Below, one piece after another: positions 44,232 through 52,539 of a DNA stretch of 64,000 nucleotides. This DNA comes from Terriglobia bacterium (GTDB lineage: Bacteria > Acidobacteriota > UBA6911), in the NCBI GenBank assembly GCA_020072565.1, contig JAIQGI010000006.1:1-64000 (forward strand), in the 5' to 3' direction. A program made the position numbers and the translations under genes. Each line of letters starts with the position of its first letter. The stretch's first letter is position 1. The notes below the pieces were generated by a model. The model was given only the letters and a program-made list of their open reading frames with translations. It was not told the origin of the DNA and did no database searches.

Positions 44232-45437
44232 ATGGCTAACTTCCTTACATTGACTCCCCGCGATCCTGTGGTTGCCCGGGACGGCCGTCCCTTCGGAATA
44301 CGCCAGGGGAACCGCATGCGATCGCTGAGTTGGCTCTATCCCTCAGTTCTGGCTGGTTCCCTCCGCACCATGCTGGGTAAAGAAGCGGGCGGCGTCTTCG
44401 ACCCTGTCATGGTTGACGGTCTAAAACAGATTTCCATCGCGGGCCCGATGCCTCTGATCGGCAACGAGCTGTTCTGCCCGCGGCCCCTGGATAGTCTTGT
44501 GCAGGAACAGGAAGGCCGGCGCAAAGCACTCGCCATGCGACCGGCGGATCCGGCTGATGGAGAAGGATGCAACCTCCCCCAGGGGCTATCCCCCGCGATG
44601 CTTGATTACGATGGTGAGGATTTCAAACCGGGGAACGCGCCGGCATTCTGGTCGACGGCTCGTTTGAAGCAATGGTTGCTCGATCCTGGCGGCCGGAATT
44701 TCGATTTTCCGCCAGATTCTCCGGGTACGGATTCATGTGACGGATTTCTCAATGCCGCGGAACGAGACGAACGTATTCACGTCCAAATGGACTCCGGCAA
44801 AGGTGTGGGATGCGAGGAGAGAATCTTTGTTTCCGCGGGTCTCGACCTGACCCGGCGCGGATCCGCGGAACCATGGCCTCTGGCGGTCCGTGTGATTGCC
44901 GATCAGAGTTGGCGTCGATTTCTGGATGGTTTGGACTCACTCCACCCACTCGGCGGCGAGCGCCGGCTCGTTCGCTGGCTGCATTCCGATGAAAAGCACG
45001 CAGCCAGGCTGTGGGACTGCCCTGTCGAAATCAACAGAGCTCTTGCCGAAAGCCGCAAGGTACGCATGGTTATCGCAACTCCGGCGATCTTTGCACAGGG
45101 GTGGAAGCCGGGATGGCTCAACGACGGCCCGGACGGTCTCGAGGGCAGTCCTCCCAATTCGACTCTGCGGCTTCGTCTTGTCAGTGCGGTTATCGAACGC
45201 TGGAAAGCCATCTCCGGTTGGTCACTCGAAGCTGGCCGCGTCGGCCCCAAGCCCGTCCGCCGGGCGGTGCCGGCCGGCAGCGTCTATTTCTTCAAAATCA
45301 TCGGAGGCGCGGCAAGCGATTTGTCCCGCCTTTGGCTGCAGTCTGTCTGTGACGATGAACAGGACCGACGCGACGGGTTCGGCCTGACTCTCTGGGGAGT
45401 CTGGGAACGAACGCCGGCGCCGAAATCAGGAGCGTAA
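44232..45437 (+). CDS. cmr3: Type III-B Cmr3 (Cas5-like)
   Basis: The protein has 401 residues. The Cmr3 start LTLTPRDPVVARDGRPFG and the SLSWLYPSVLAGSLR helix are characteristic. The end is typical too: PAGSVYFFKIIGG and DGFGLTLWGVWE. Cmr3 binds the 5' handle of the crRNA and contacts Cmr2. It begins 3 bases after cmr2. Confidence 0.9.
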   Translation: MANFLTLTPRDPVVARDGRPFGIRQGNRMRSLSWLYPSVLAGSLRTMLGKEAGGVFDPVMVDGLKQISIAGPMPLIGNELFCPRPLDSLVQEQEGRRKALAMRPADPADGEGCNLPQGLSPAMLDYDGEDFKPGNAPAFWSTARLKQWLLDPGGRNFDFPPDSPGTDSCDGFLNAAERDERIHVQMDSGKGVGCEERIFVSAGLDLTRRGSAEPWPLAVRVIADQSWRRFLDGLDSLHPLGGERRLVRWLHSDEKHAARLWDCPVEINRALAESRKVRMVIATPAIFAQGWKPGWLNDGPDGLEGSPPNSTLRLRLVSAVIERWKAISGWSLEAGRVGPKPVRRAVPAGSVYFFKIIGGAASDLSRLWLQSVCDDEQDRRDGFGLTLWGVWERTPAPKSGA

Positions 45438-45442
45438 CAATT

Positions 45443-46363
45443 ATGGCAAATAACACTCGTCTGTACTGGCTGCACGCTTTGACGCCGTTGCACGTCGGCG
45501 CCGGACGCGGTCTCGGCTACATCGACCTTCCGATCATGCGGGAGAAAGTCACAAACTGGCCGCTTGTTCCCGGTTCCACGGTCAAGGGCGTGATAGCCGA
45601 TCACCACAATGCGACCGAAAAGAAACGACTAGATGACCACCTCTACCGAGCGGCTTTCGGAATTGCCGATCCGGGTGAAAGGTCCGAGGGAGGATCGAAC
45701 TCCGGCTCACTGGTTTTCACGGACGCCCGTCTGGTGTGCCTGCCGGTGCGGAGCCTTTACGGGACCTTCGCCTGGTGCAGCTCGCCCATGGCGCTCAGAC
45801 GTTTGTACCGGGACATCGAAGCGGCCGGGAAAGAGGACGAGGAACTGCAGGCTCCCATCGACCCTGCCGATGACCATGTCCATTTGCCTCTGGTCGCGGG
45901 TTCCGAACTTACGGACGGGCAGGATCGGGTATTCTTCGAAGACCTGGACTTCCGGGCCCGCGACTGTCCCGTAACGAAAGCCTGGTCAAGCAAGCTTTCC
46001 CAATGGCTCTTCACCGATGCCGACTGGCAGAAGATCTTTGAGGCCCGTTTCGCCGTCGTTCCGGATAACGTGTTTAATTTCCTTTGTGAGACCGGCACCG
46101 AGGTTGCGGCCCGGGTGCGCATCAACGAAGAAACCAAGACGGTGAAGAGCGGCGCCCTCTGGTATGAAGAAGCGCTGCCCGCCGAATCGATTCTCTGCGG
46201 GCTGGTTTGGTGCGACCGCGTGTTCGGGTCGAACGGCGGCCAAATCCCAGCTCCCATAGACCTGCTGGACAGGTTTTGTTCCACGGTGGAAAAGCCGCCT
46301 CTTCAAATTGGAGGCAAGGCCACCGTCGGGCGCGGGCAGGTGCGCTGCGTATTCTGTGCGTGA
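45443..46363 (+). CDS. cmr4: Type III-B backbone RNase Cmr4 (Cas7-like)
   Basis: The protein has 306 residues. Residues 8-45 read YWLHALTPLHVGAGRGLGYI, DLPIMREKVTNWPLVPGST and VKGVI, the Cmr4 consensus. Asp28 in the GYIDLPI loop corresponds to the catalytic Asp that cuts target RNA every 6 nt, so RNase activity is expected. The C-terminal glycine loop is PPLQIGGKATVGRGQV. It begins 5 bases after cmr3. Confidence 0.93.
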   Translation: MANNTRLYWLHALTPLHVGAGRGLGYIDLPIMREKVTNWPLVPGSTVKGVIADHHNATEKKRLDDHLYRAAFGIADPGERSEGGSNSGSLVFTDARLVCLPVRSLYGTFAWCSSPMALRRLYRDIEAAGKEDEELQAPIDPADDHVHLPLVAGSELTDGQDRVFFEDLDFRARDCPVTKAWSSKLSQWLFTDADWQKIFEARFAVVPDNVFNFLCETGTEVAARVRINEETKTVKSGALWYEEALPAESILCGLVWCDRVFGSNGGQIPAPIDLLDRFCSTVEKPPLQIGGKATVGRGQVRCVFCA

Positions 46364-46390
46364 ACTCGATATCGAGAAGGAGCTGGATCC

Positions 46391-46765
46391 ATGGAAAGCA
46401 GGCAAATAAAGACATGCAGCCAGGAATGGGCTGAACGAGCTTACCAGTGCATCAGCAATCGCGGTAGAGACGAATCCGGCCGCGGTGAGTATTGCAGCTT
46501 TGCCAAGCGCTTCCCCTCACTGATCCATGCCTGCGGACTGGCGCAGGCCCTTGCATTCGCAGTCGCCAAGAAGCACACCGGATTTGTGGGTGATCTCGAA
46601 ACCGTGCTGGGCGAGAGCGGCCTTGGCGAGCGCAGTCGGAAGGCGCCCGTGCCGGAATACCTGCGCCTCAGCCGCAGGGCTCTTCAGGCGGCAGGGTGGC
46701 TGAAACGATATGCCGAAGCGTTGCTGGACAGCGAGAACGGAGGCGCCGATGCAAGCCTGTCGTAA
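46391..46765 (+). CDS. cmr5: Type III-B small subunit Cmr5
   Basis: The protein has 124 residues, all helical: QIKTCSQEWAERAYQCI, YCSFAKRFPSLIHACGLAQA and PEYLRLSRRALQAAGWLKRYA match Cmr5. It lines the complex opposite Cmr4. AGAAGGAG precedes the ATG. The gene overlaps cmr6 by 17 bases. Confidence 0.9.
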   Translation: MESRQIKTCSQEWAERAYQCISNRGRDESGRGEYCSFAKRFPSLIHACGLAQALAFAVAKKHTGFVGDLETVLGESGLGERSRKAPVPEYLRLSRRALQAAGWLKRYAEALLDSENGGADASLS

Positions 46766-47861
46766 CGCCGTCGTCGATGTGAACCGAGGGAACCCCAGAG
46801 TATCTCACCCAGGCCTGCTTCTGAGTCGCTACCTGCGGATCGGCAACTCAGGTCAGGACAAGACAGATCATCAAGACGACAAGCGCAAACTTCTGGACGA
46901 CACTCGACAGGCAGCCGCGACAGCCGGTCGGCTGTATCAGCATTTCTTTCAGCAATGGCATGATAACCTGCCGCCGTCGACGCGGCGGACCGTCCTTTCC
47001 GTTCAGGGGCGACTGATCATTGGGCTTGGCGCTGACAACGTGCTGGAAACCGGCATCACGCTACACCACACCTATGGAGTGCCTCTCATCCCCGGCTCCG
47101 CACTTAAAGGTCTTGCCGCACATTATTGCGACCAGGTGTGGGGAGAGGCCGAATCGAAATTTAACAAGCGGGGGGAATCCTACAAAATCCTCTTTGGCGC
47201 GGAACTTGACTCGGGGCATATCATCTTTTATGACGCCTGGATCGATCCTGCCTCGTTAACATGCCGGGACAATCTCGGGCTTGTTCTCGATGTAATGACT
47301 CCACATCATGGCGAATACTACTCAGGAAAGAATCACCCTCCCAGCGACTTCGACGATCCGAACCCAATCCAATTCCTGTCCGTATCAGGCAATTTCCATT
47401 TTGCTGTTGCTGCCGATGTGGATAGCGAGGATGGGCTGAAGTGGGCACAACTCGCTCTCGATCTTTTGCAGGAGGCGCTTGCGAACTGGGGCGTAGGGGG
47501 GAAGACGTCGAGCGGTTATGGACGACTTCGTCCGTCAACGGCACAGCTTTCAGGAGAAGCAGCGAGTTACATTCCGCAAAAGCCGAACAGCAAACCGGCG
47601 GCAATTCGCTACAAGCGCGGCGATCGAATCCGGGTCAAACGCATAGAAGACATAGCCGGTCGTGGCAAGGTCCGGTTCCAAGCAGAGGATGGTACGATCG
47701 GCCACTTTGGCAAGCCGGAATTTCCACCGAATGCGGCAGTCGGCGAATCCGTCGAGGTATGGGTGGCGAATGTCGGAGCGGATACCTACATGCTGACCCT
47801 GAGAAAGCCGGCGCCGAAACAAGGGCGCTCCTCCAGAGGAGAAAGAGGGAGCCGCCGATGA
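46749..47861 (+). CDS. cmr6: Type III-B Cmr6 with a C-terminal OB-like extension
   Basis: The protein has 370 residues. The RAMP core has QGRLIIGLGADNVLETG, HHTYGVPLIPGSALKGLA, DVMTPHHGEYY and GVGGKTSSGYGRL. After the normal Cmr6 end (about residue 265-290) there is an extra segment, GDRIRVKRIEDIAGRGKVRF, FPPNAAVGESVEVWVANVGA, whose strand pattern resembles an S1/cold-shock OB fold, and a basic tail (KQGRSSRGERGSRR). The extension may add RNA contacts; that is inference. Start at 46749 inside cmr5; stop overlaps the next gene. Confidence 0.88.
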   Translation: MQACRNAVVDVNRGNPRVSHPGLLLSRYLRIGNSGQDKTDHQDDKRKLLDDTRQAAATAGRLYQHFFQQWHDNLPPSTRRTVLSVQGRLIIGLGADNVLETGITLHHTYGVPLIPGSALKGLAAHYCDQVWGEAESKFNKRGESYKILFGAELDSGHIIFYDAWIDPASLTCRDNLGLVLDVMTPHHGEYYSGKNHPPSDFDDPNPIQFLSVSGNFHFAVAADVDSEDGLKWAQLALDLLQEALANWGVGGKTSSGYGRLRPSTAQLSGEAASYIPQKPNSKPAAIRYKRGDRIRVKRIEDIAGRGKVRFQAEDGTIGHFGKPEFPPNAAVGESVEVWVANVGADTYMLTLRKPAPKQGRSSRGERGSRR

Positions 47862-49057
47862 AAGTGCTTCTCTGTCTCCTTTCCGATCAGCATGTGCCGA
47901 ACCTGCTGTCGGTGCACCACTTTCGGCCCGACAGGCTTGTCCTGGTGGAATCCGCCGTGATGAAGCGGAAGCAGACATCGAATTACTTCCTTACAGCTTT
48001 GAAGCTTGGCGGACTTGATTTTGGGGATAATTGCTATGTCCAGCAACTCGAACGAGAGGATGACCTGGCCGCGATACGCCATGCCTTGCGACAAGCGTTC
48101 GCAAGATGCCCGGGCGAAGAATGGATCGCTAATCTTACCGGCGGCAACAAGCCCATGTCGATCGCCGCTTACGAGTTCTTCAACGCGGTCGGCGCCCGTC
48201 TTATCTATGTAAATCTCCCGGCGCCGAACGTCTTCCTGGGGCTTGACGGACAGGTCGCGGAAACCTGTATCTATCGTCCACCCATCAAGGAGTTCCTGGC
48301 AGGGTATGGATTCGAATCCCGCAAGGCGGATGAAGCGGTGAGGCAATCCGAAAACCGTGCCCGCATGTGGTGGGATTGCGCCCGACTGATCGCCGCTTCC
48401 GATCCCGCACCGAGGCTGCTTCATTTCAGCGGCTCGCCCGAAGAAAAAAGAAAGCAATGGAATCGCGCGCGTGACAAAGGGCTGGATATGCTCCCCGAAC
48501 AATTTGGCCCCGCCGCTCCCGAGGTTTGCGACGCCGTCCGGGCCTGCTTCGATCTGCAATTCGCCGGCAATGCGCTCAAAGGCAGGTTGGACAAACATGC
48601 CGTCGAGTTTTTAACCGGCGGCTGGCTCGAGGCCTTCCTTTTTGGTCTGCTCGAACGTCATGCCCCAGCGTTGAATTGCTGGGATATCCGTCTTGGGATT
48701 TGCCCGGGGAAGGTGGGAGCATCAGCGGACAACGAATTCGATATCACCTTTATGCGGGAATACGGCCTCGCCATGATCGAATGTAAGTCCGGCGCGCAGG
48801 AACACGATCCCGACGCGGGCGCCTTATACAAAATCGAAGCGGCGGTGCGCCAGTTCAGGGCGCTGCGCGTGCGCTCTTACCTCGCAACGACGTCCGCGAA
48901 CGTATTGGAAGCGGGCAAGCTCAAACCCGCGATCCGCAACCGGGCCGATCTCTATGGTTGTCGGGTTCTTGTAGCTGATCAGATCCGGCAACTGGCCGGC
49001 AATCCCGACTCTGAGTTAACACGCCGGTTCTTTTTCGATCCCCAGGAAGAAAATTGA
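47858..49057 (+). CDS. card1: Card1/Can2-type cOA-activated nuclease (CARF + DUF1887)
   Basis: The protein has 399 residues. The N-terminal CARF domain starts MKVLLCLLSDQHVPNLL, with the ligand loop ANLTGGNKPMSIAAYEF near residues 90-106. The C-terminal PD-(D/E)XK nuclease shows Asp295 in NEFDITF and Glu308-Cys-Lys310 in MIECKSG. Card1/Can2 enzymes bind cyclic tetra-adenylate and then nick DNA and cut RNA. The ATG overlaps the cmr6 stop, so it is made with the Cmr complex whose Cmr2 palm should make its activator. Confidence 0.9.
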   Translation: MKVLLCLLSDQHVPNLLSVHHFRPDRLVLVESAVMKRKQTSNYFLTALKLGGLDFGDNCYVQQLEREDDLAAIRHALRQAFARCPGEEWIANLTGGNKPMSIAAYEFFNAVGARLIYVNLPAPNVFLGLDGQVAETCIYRPPIKEFLAGYGFESRKADEAVRQSENRARMWWDCARLIAASDPAPRLLHFSGSPEEKRKQWNRARDKGLDMLPEQFGPAAPEVCDAVRACFDLQFAGNALKGRLDKHAVEFLTGGWLEAFLFGLLERHAPALNCWDIRLGICPGKVGASADNEFDITFMREYGLAMIECKSGAQEHDPDAGALYKIEAAVRQFRALRVRSYLATTSANVLEAGKLKPAIRNRADLYGCRVLVADQIRQLAGNPDSELTRRFFFDPQEEN

Positions 49058-49067
49058 GGAATGCGCC

Positions 49068-49346
49068 ATGGCTGAGATCGTTTTTTATTCGATCGGCGTT
49101 GACCACCCGATTCGCCCTGACGAACCGCTGCCGCCGCTGCCGGAGATTTCGAAAGGCGCCGTCGTGGTGATCGAGGGGAGGGCGCCGATCTGGCGCTATG
49201 GCATGGCTTTGCATCGGCTGCACGGATCGCCTGCGGCGGCAGTTGCGGTCTACGATCCGCGCCTCGGCGCCGTCGTCGTCGCGTCGCATGACCCCGAATA
49301 TCGCGAGGGACAGGTTGTGGATACGCACCCGCCCGATCTGTCATAG
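49068..49346 (+). CDS. csx3: Csx3-type ring nuclease (Crn3)
   Basis: The protein has 92 residues, the usual Csx3 size. Family sequence is plain: SKGAVVVIEGRAPIWRYGMA, then AVAVYDPRLGAVVVASHDP. Csx3/Crn3 hydrolyses cyclic tetra-adenylate cooperatively as head-to-tail stacks, ending the signal. It begins 10 bases after card1, the last gene of the cmr operon, which places the off-switch beside the effector. Confidence 0.85.
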   Translation: MAEIVFYSIGVDHPIRPDEPLPPLPEISKGAVVVIEGRAPIWRYGMALHRLHGSPAAAVAVYDPRLGAVVVASHDPEYREGQVVDTHPPDLS

Positions 49347-49469
49347 GAAGTCCAGGGGACCAGCTACGCAGCAGCCGAATTGCCGGCAAGAACGAGCATA
49401 TTCGACGACGTGAATCCGGGAATTGCGTATCCTGTCACCCGAATCTGCAAGACCTTAACGAATTGCGTG

Positions 49470-49575
49470 CAGGTTCGTCGGGTGCCTTGATGCTGCGACC
49501 AATTTCTGACGAACCAGTCCAGTTTGCCTGCTGCGGCGTCTTCTGCGATTTGTCGATTCCAAAGGTCACCCTCAT
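49470..49575 (-). pseudogene. Antitoxin fragment
   Basis: The minus strand reads GDLWNRQIAEDAAAGKLDWF and then loses the pattern. It matches the C-terminal motif of the small antitoxin family also found at 32133-32339. Nothing else in 49347-49752 looks coding. Confidence 0.5.
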
Positions 49576-49752
49576 ACCCGGCCAACCATGGGAAACGCTC
49601 CGATCCCCATGGGTCATTTCGCCGCGTTACGTCGCCCGCAAAGCGATTGAGGAAAAGACCTGTGGCATGGGGGCGTTTTAATCCGGCGTTTCCAACGCCT
49701 GACCGTCGTGCAGGAGGACCGGCGGCAAAGGGACGATCCTCGCAACAACGCC

Positions 49753-50016
49753 TCACTCCCCCTTCCGTACACGCCGCCAGAACTCGTCATGGGGCAGCCC
49801 TTTGCCCTTGTCGATCTGCCGGTTCGACCGTTCCAGCAGGCGCTGAAAACGCCGCGAGCAGGCCAACAGGATGCTTTCAAGCTCTTCGTCGTCGCTGATG
49901 GATATCAGCACGGCTGCCGGCTTCCCATTCTTGGTCACAACGACCGGGGCCTTCTTCGACGATTCGACATAGGCGCTGAGGCGGGCCTTGACCTCCGCCA
50001 ACGAAGCTATAGTCAT
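49753..50016 (-). CDS. Phd/YefM-type antitoxin
   Basis: The protein has 87 residues. The N-terminal DNA-binding domain ASLAEVKARLSAYVESSKKA and PVVVTKNGKPAAVLISISDDE is the Phd/YefM consensus. Its ATG overlaps the toxin stop, so in this module the toxin gene comes first and the antitoxin second, the reverse of the usual order. Confidence 0.88.
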   Translation of the reverse strand: MTIASLAEVKARLSAYVESSKKAPVVVTKNGKPAAVLISISDDEELESILLACSRRFQRLLERSNRQIDKGKGLPHDEFWRRVRKGE

Positions 50017-50348
50017 GTTGCAAACTCCTCTCCGCCGATGTACAGCTTCGCGCGGGCTTTCAGCCCAATCGCCAAGATGCGCACGCGGGACGAATCCTCC
50101 TCGACCCGATAGAAAATGCGGAACCGGTTATCCGGCCCGCAGCGAAGCTCCCATGCCTCTCCAAATCGGGATGGCTTGATCAGTGGCTTCCGATTTAGAG
50201 TGCGAACATCCGGTTCGTATCGAAGCTGTTGCTCGATGGCGCGCCGGATGAGCGAGTGATGCCGGCGCTCAATGGCAGCCAGATGTCTGAGCGCCGCTTC
50301 GGCGTACACCAGCTCGTATCGCGTCGCCATGACTATAATTATGGTCAT
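50013..50348 (-). CDS. RelE/ParE-type toxin
   Basis: The protein has 111 residues from ATG 50348 (a second ATG at 50330 is also possible). RYELVYAEAALRHLAAIERR, NRKPLIKPSRFGEAWELRCG and RFRIFYRVEEDSSRVRILAIG show the RelE fold. It is expected to be an mRNase or gyrase toxin. The promoter region carries a near-perfect palindrome over the two ATGs. Confidence 0.87.
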   Translation of the reverse strand: MTIIIVMATRYELVYAEAALRHLAAIERRHHSLIRRAIEQQLRYEPDVRTLNRKPLIKPSRFGEAWELRCGPDNRFRIFYRVEEDSSRVRILAIGLKARAKLYIGGEEFAT

Positions 50349-50350
50349 GG
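50327..50350. promoter_or_regulatory. 24-bp near-perfect palindrome at the toxin start
   Basis: CCATGAC and GTCATGG flank a centre of TATAATTATG; the whole 24 bases are self-complementary apart from one base pair. It covers both candidate toxin start codons and is a likely operator for the Phd-type antitoxin. Confidence 0.55.
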
Positions 50351-50700
50351 ATCGAGCTCCTGTCAATTGCAGGAAACTTACGGCGGCCATAATGCCCGGG
50401 AAAAAGGGTTGCGGGGCACTGTTCCGCATTCACCGAACGGTTTATCCGTCGGACGGCCAGCCCTGAAGGCAATTCGAGGCAACAACATGGGATCTCGAGG
50501 GATCCGTCAAACCGCGGGCACATATCGAGGCCTTTCAGTCAATGCACAAGCCCGTCATACGACCCATGCCCATGAGACCGCCGGATCCTGGAGAACAACA
50601 ATGAGGCAATGCGGCTCGGGACAGAGTGAGCTCAAACGCTCAAAGAGCTCGAAGAAGCTCCAATGAGGTCATTCCGATTGCAGGGGGCTGTGCTTTTGCG
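50351..50700. other. Intergenic region
   Basis: No gene is supported on either strand. Confidence 0.4.
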
Positions 50701-50940
50701 TCAGGAGGCGTCTCCGACTGCCATGGTGAGCCGCTTGCCCAGCACCTCCAGGGCAGCCTGGAGCTTTTCCGGTTTCCTATGATGCTCGGGATCGAGCATG
50801 CGCCGTACGACGGTTTCGCTGCACCCCAGTCTCCGTGCCAGTGCGCTATTGCCGATACGCCGCTCGCGCATGGCGACATAGAGGGCGAGGCGCGGCGCCA
50901 GCCAGAGCGGGACCGGCACCAGCCTTTGCCCCCGCTTCCG
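50701..50940 (-). pseudogene. C-terminal DNA-binding part of a HicB-type antitoxin
   Basis: The minus strand reads LALYVAMRERRIGNSALARR, then LGCSETVVRRMLDPEHHRKP and LQAALEVLGKRL. This is the same C-terminal helix-turn-helix found in the intact HicB at 51940, but the HicB fold before it is gone. A relic of an older HicAB module. Confidence 0.6.
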
Positions 50941-51048
50941 GATGGAAGGGGGCGGCCGGCAACAAACGACGATTCCTGCTGCGCATGCCGCCATGTTCGG
51001 CTTTGCCCGATCCGGTGACAGCAGCGGATCTTCTGAGGCCGTCTTTGC

Positions 51049-51078
51049 TTGACGGCGCGTACTTTCAGTACATACAAT
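51049..51078 (+). promoter_or_regulatory. Promoter of the BrnT-BrnA module
   Basis: TTGACG (51049-51054) and TACAAT (51073-51078) with an 18-base spacer. GTAC-TTTCA-GTAC (51059-51071) lies between them and is a possible operator. The BrnT start codon follows 4 bases after the -10, so the message may be leaderless. Confidence 0.45.
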
Positions 51079-51082
51079 AAAT

Positions 51083-51376
51083 ATGCGATTTGAGTGGGAT
51101 GACGCGAAAGCGCGACTCAACGCGGGAAAGCATGGTGTCACCTTTGACCAGGCAATCACCGCTTTTGATGACCCGTACGGATTGGTCGCCTGCGACGAGA
51201 AGCACTCCACGGCCGGCGAGTGCAGGGAGTGGCTTATCGGCGAATCGGATGATGGCATTCTCGTAGTTGTATTCACCAGACGGGAACACGACCGTGTCCG
51301 CAGGAGAATCAGCGCTCGGCGCGCAAGCAGGCGGGAGAGGGGGCGTCATGAAGAATACAAAAGAATTCCCCTTTGA
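51083..51376 (+). CDS. brnT: BrnT-type ribonuclease toxin
   Basis: The protein has 97 residues: FEWDDAKARLNAGKHGVTFD, the AITAFDDPYGLV segment, REWLIGESDDGILVVVFTRR and RRRISARRASRRER. These are the BrnT motifs of a RelE-fold RNase. The toxin precedes its antitoxin, as is normal for BrnTA, and the genes overlap by 29 bases. Confidence 0.92.
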   Translation: MRFEWDDAKARLNAGKHGVTFDQAITAFDDPYGLVACDEKHSTAGECREWLIGESDDGILVVVFTRREHDRVRRRISARRASRRERGRHEEYKRIPL

Positions 51377-51614
51377 AAAGGCGAGGCGCGTAACGCCCCG
51401 CGAACTGGCTGCCGCGCGCAAAGCGATCGAGGAAAAGACCGGCGTCCTGAGACAAACCCGGGGCAGGCCGCCGAAGGCGGATGCGGAAAAGTACCAGCCC
51501 ACCACCATCCGCCTGCACCCGAAGGTGCTCGCGTGGGCGCGGCGAGAAGCCCGTAAACGACGGGTCGGCTATCAGACCATCATCAACGAAGCCCTCTTAC
51601 AAAGGGCATTGTAG
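51348..51614 (+). CDS. brnA: BrnA-type antitoxin
   Basis: The protein has 88 residues. FPFEKARRVTPRELAAARKA and IEEKTGVLRQTRGRPPKADA form the toxin-binding part; TIRLHPKVLAWARREARKRR and GYQTIINEALLQ form the ribbon-helix-helix. GAGAGGGGG precedes the ATG within brnT. Confidence 0.92.
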   Translation: MKNTKEFPFEKARRVTPRELAAARKAIEEKTGVLRQTRGRPPKADAEKYQPTTIRLHPKVLAWARREARKRRVGYQTIINEALLQRAL

Positions 51615-51694
51615 ATTCACAGCCTCGAGGATTTCGCGCTCAAATATCCGCCCGACACCGACACCCTATTCTCTTCCTTGACAATCGAACACCT

Positions 51695-51928
51695 GTGTCC
51701 GCCAAGGCACAAAGGAAAAGCTCCGAATTTCTCCGCCCATTGCGGAGGCATGCACGGATGAATGATGTGCCTTGCCATTACATCGCGGAACGAGGCAAGG
51801 GAAGCCATGGCACGATCTATCTCGGAATCCGGAGAACAATCATTCGGAACCTCAAGGACGAACTCAAGGCCGGCACTCTTCATGCCATGCTCAGGCAGTT
51901 GGGCATAGAAGAATCCGACCTGTTTTAG
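51695..51928 (+). CDS. hicA: HicA-type toxin
   Basis: The protein has 77 residues from GTG 51695. The double-stranded RNA-binding-like fold is seen in KSSEFLRPLRRHARMN, CHYIAERGKGSHGTIYLG with the catalytic His in GKGSHGT, and RRTIIRNLKDELKAGTLHAM. It is an mRNA interferase. The antitoxin gene begins 11 bases downstream. Confidence 0.88.
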   Translation: MSAKAQRKSSEFLRPLRRHARMNDVPCHYIAERGKGSHGTIYLGIRRTIIRNLKDELKAGTLHAMLRQLGIEESDLF

Positions 51929-51939
51929 GGAGACATGTC

Positions 51940-52374
51940 ATGAGAAGCTTCACTTATCCCGCAACCCTGAAACCGGACCGGAAGGCCGGGGGGTTCACGG
52001 TTACCTTTCGTGATCTTCCCGAAGCGGTCACTCAAGGCGAAGATGTTGCCGACGCAGTCGCACAGGCCGCCGATTGTATCGCGGAAGCCATTGCCGGGAG
52101 AATCAGGCTGGAGGAGTCGATTCCCGAACCCTCCAGGATGCGCAAGGGAGAGTATCCAATCCCGGTGCCAGCCCTCATGGCCGCCAAGGCTGCGATGTTC
52201 CTCGCCATGAAGGAGACGGGCCTGACAAAAGTGCAGTTGGCAAAACGGTTGAAGTGCGATGAGAAGGAGGTTCGGCGCATGTTAGATCCGCGGCACAACT
52301 CCCGGATCGACCGGATCGAAGGCGCTCTGGAAGCTTTGGGCAGGCAACTGATCGTGGGCTATCGAGCTGCCTGA
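51940..52374 (+). CDS. hicB: HicB-type antitoxin
   Basis: The protein has 144 residues. The HicB fold reads FTYPATLKPDRKAGGFTVTF, RDLPEAVTQGEDVADAVAQA and ADCIAEAIAGRI; a C-terminal helix-turn-helix (TGLTKVQLAKRLKCDEKEVR) should bind the promoter. GGGAGA precedes the ATG. It pairs with hicA. Confidence 0.92.
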   Translation: MRSFTYPATLKPDRKAGGFTVTFRDLPEAVTQGEDVADAVAQAADCIAEAIAGRIRLEESIPEPSRMRKGEYPIPVPALMAAKAAMFLAMKETGLTKVQLAKRLKCDEKEVRRMLDPRHNSRIDRIEGALEALGRQLIVGYRAA

Positions 52375-52539
52375 TCATCTTCGGGCCCACATCATTCCCG
52401 GCAGGCGATCGAGATTGGGAACGGGAGAGGAGTCGGGAAATAAGATCGGAGAGCCTGCATGGCATTACCGCTTGCCCATATGATAATCGAAAGCGGCAGT
52501 TTCGATATACATGATTAACAGACAATGGATTTATCGGCT

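Noticed and set aside
47441-47857. Extension of the Card1-type gene upstream into cmr6
   Set aside because: The upstream part is out-of-frame cmr6 sequence; the CARF domain starts at ATG 47858, overlapping the cmr6 stop.
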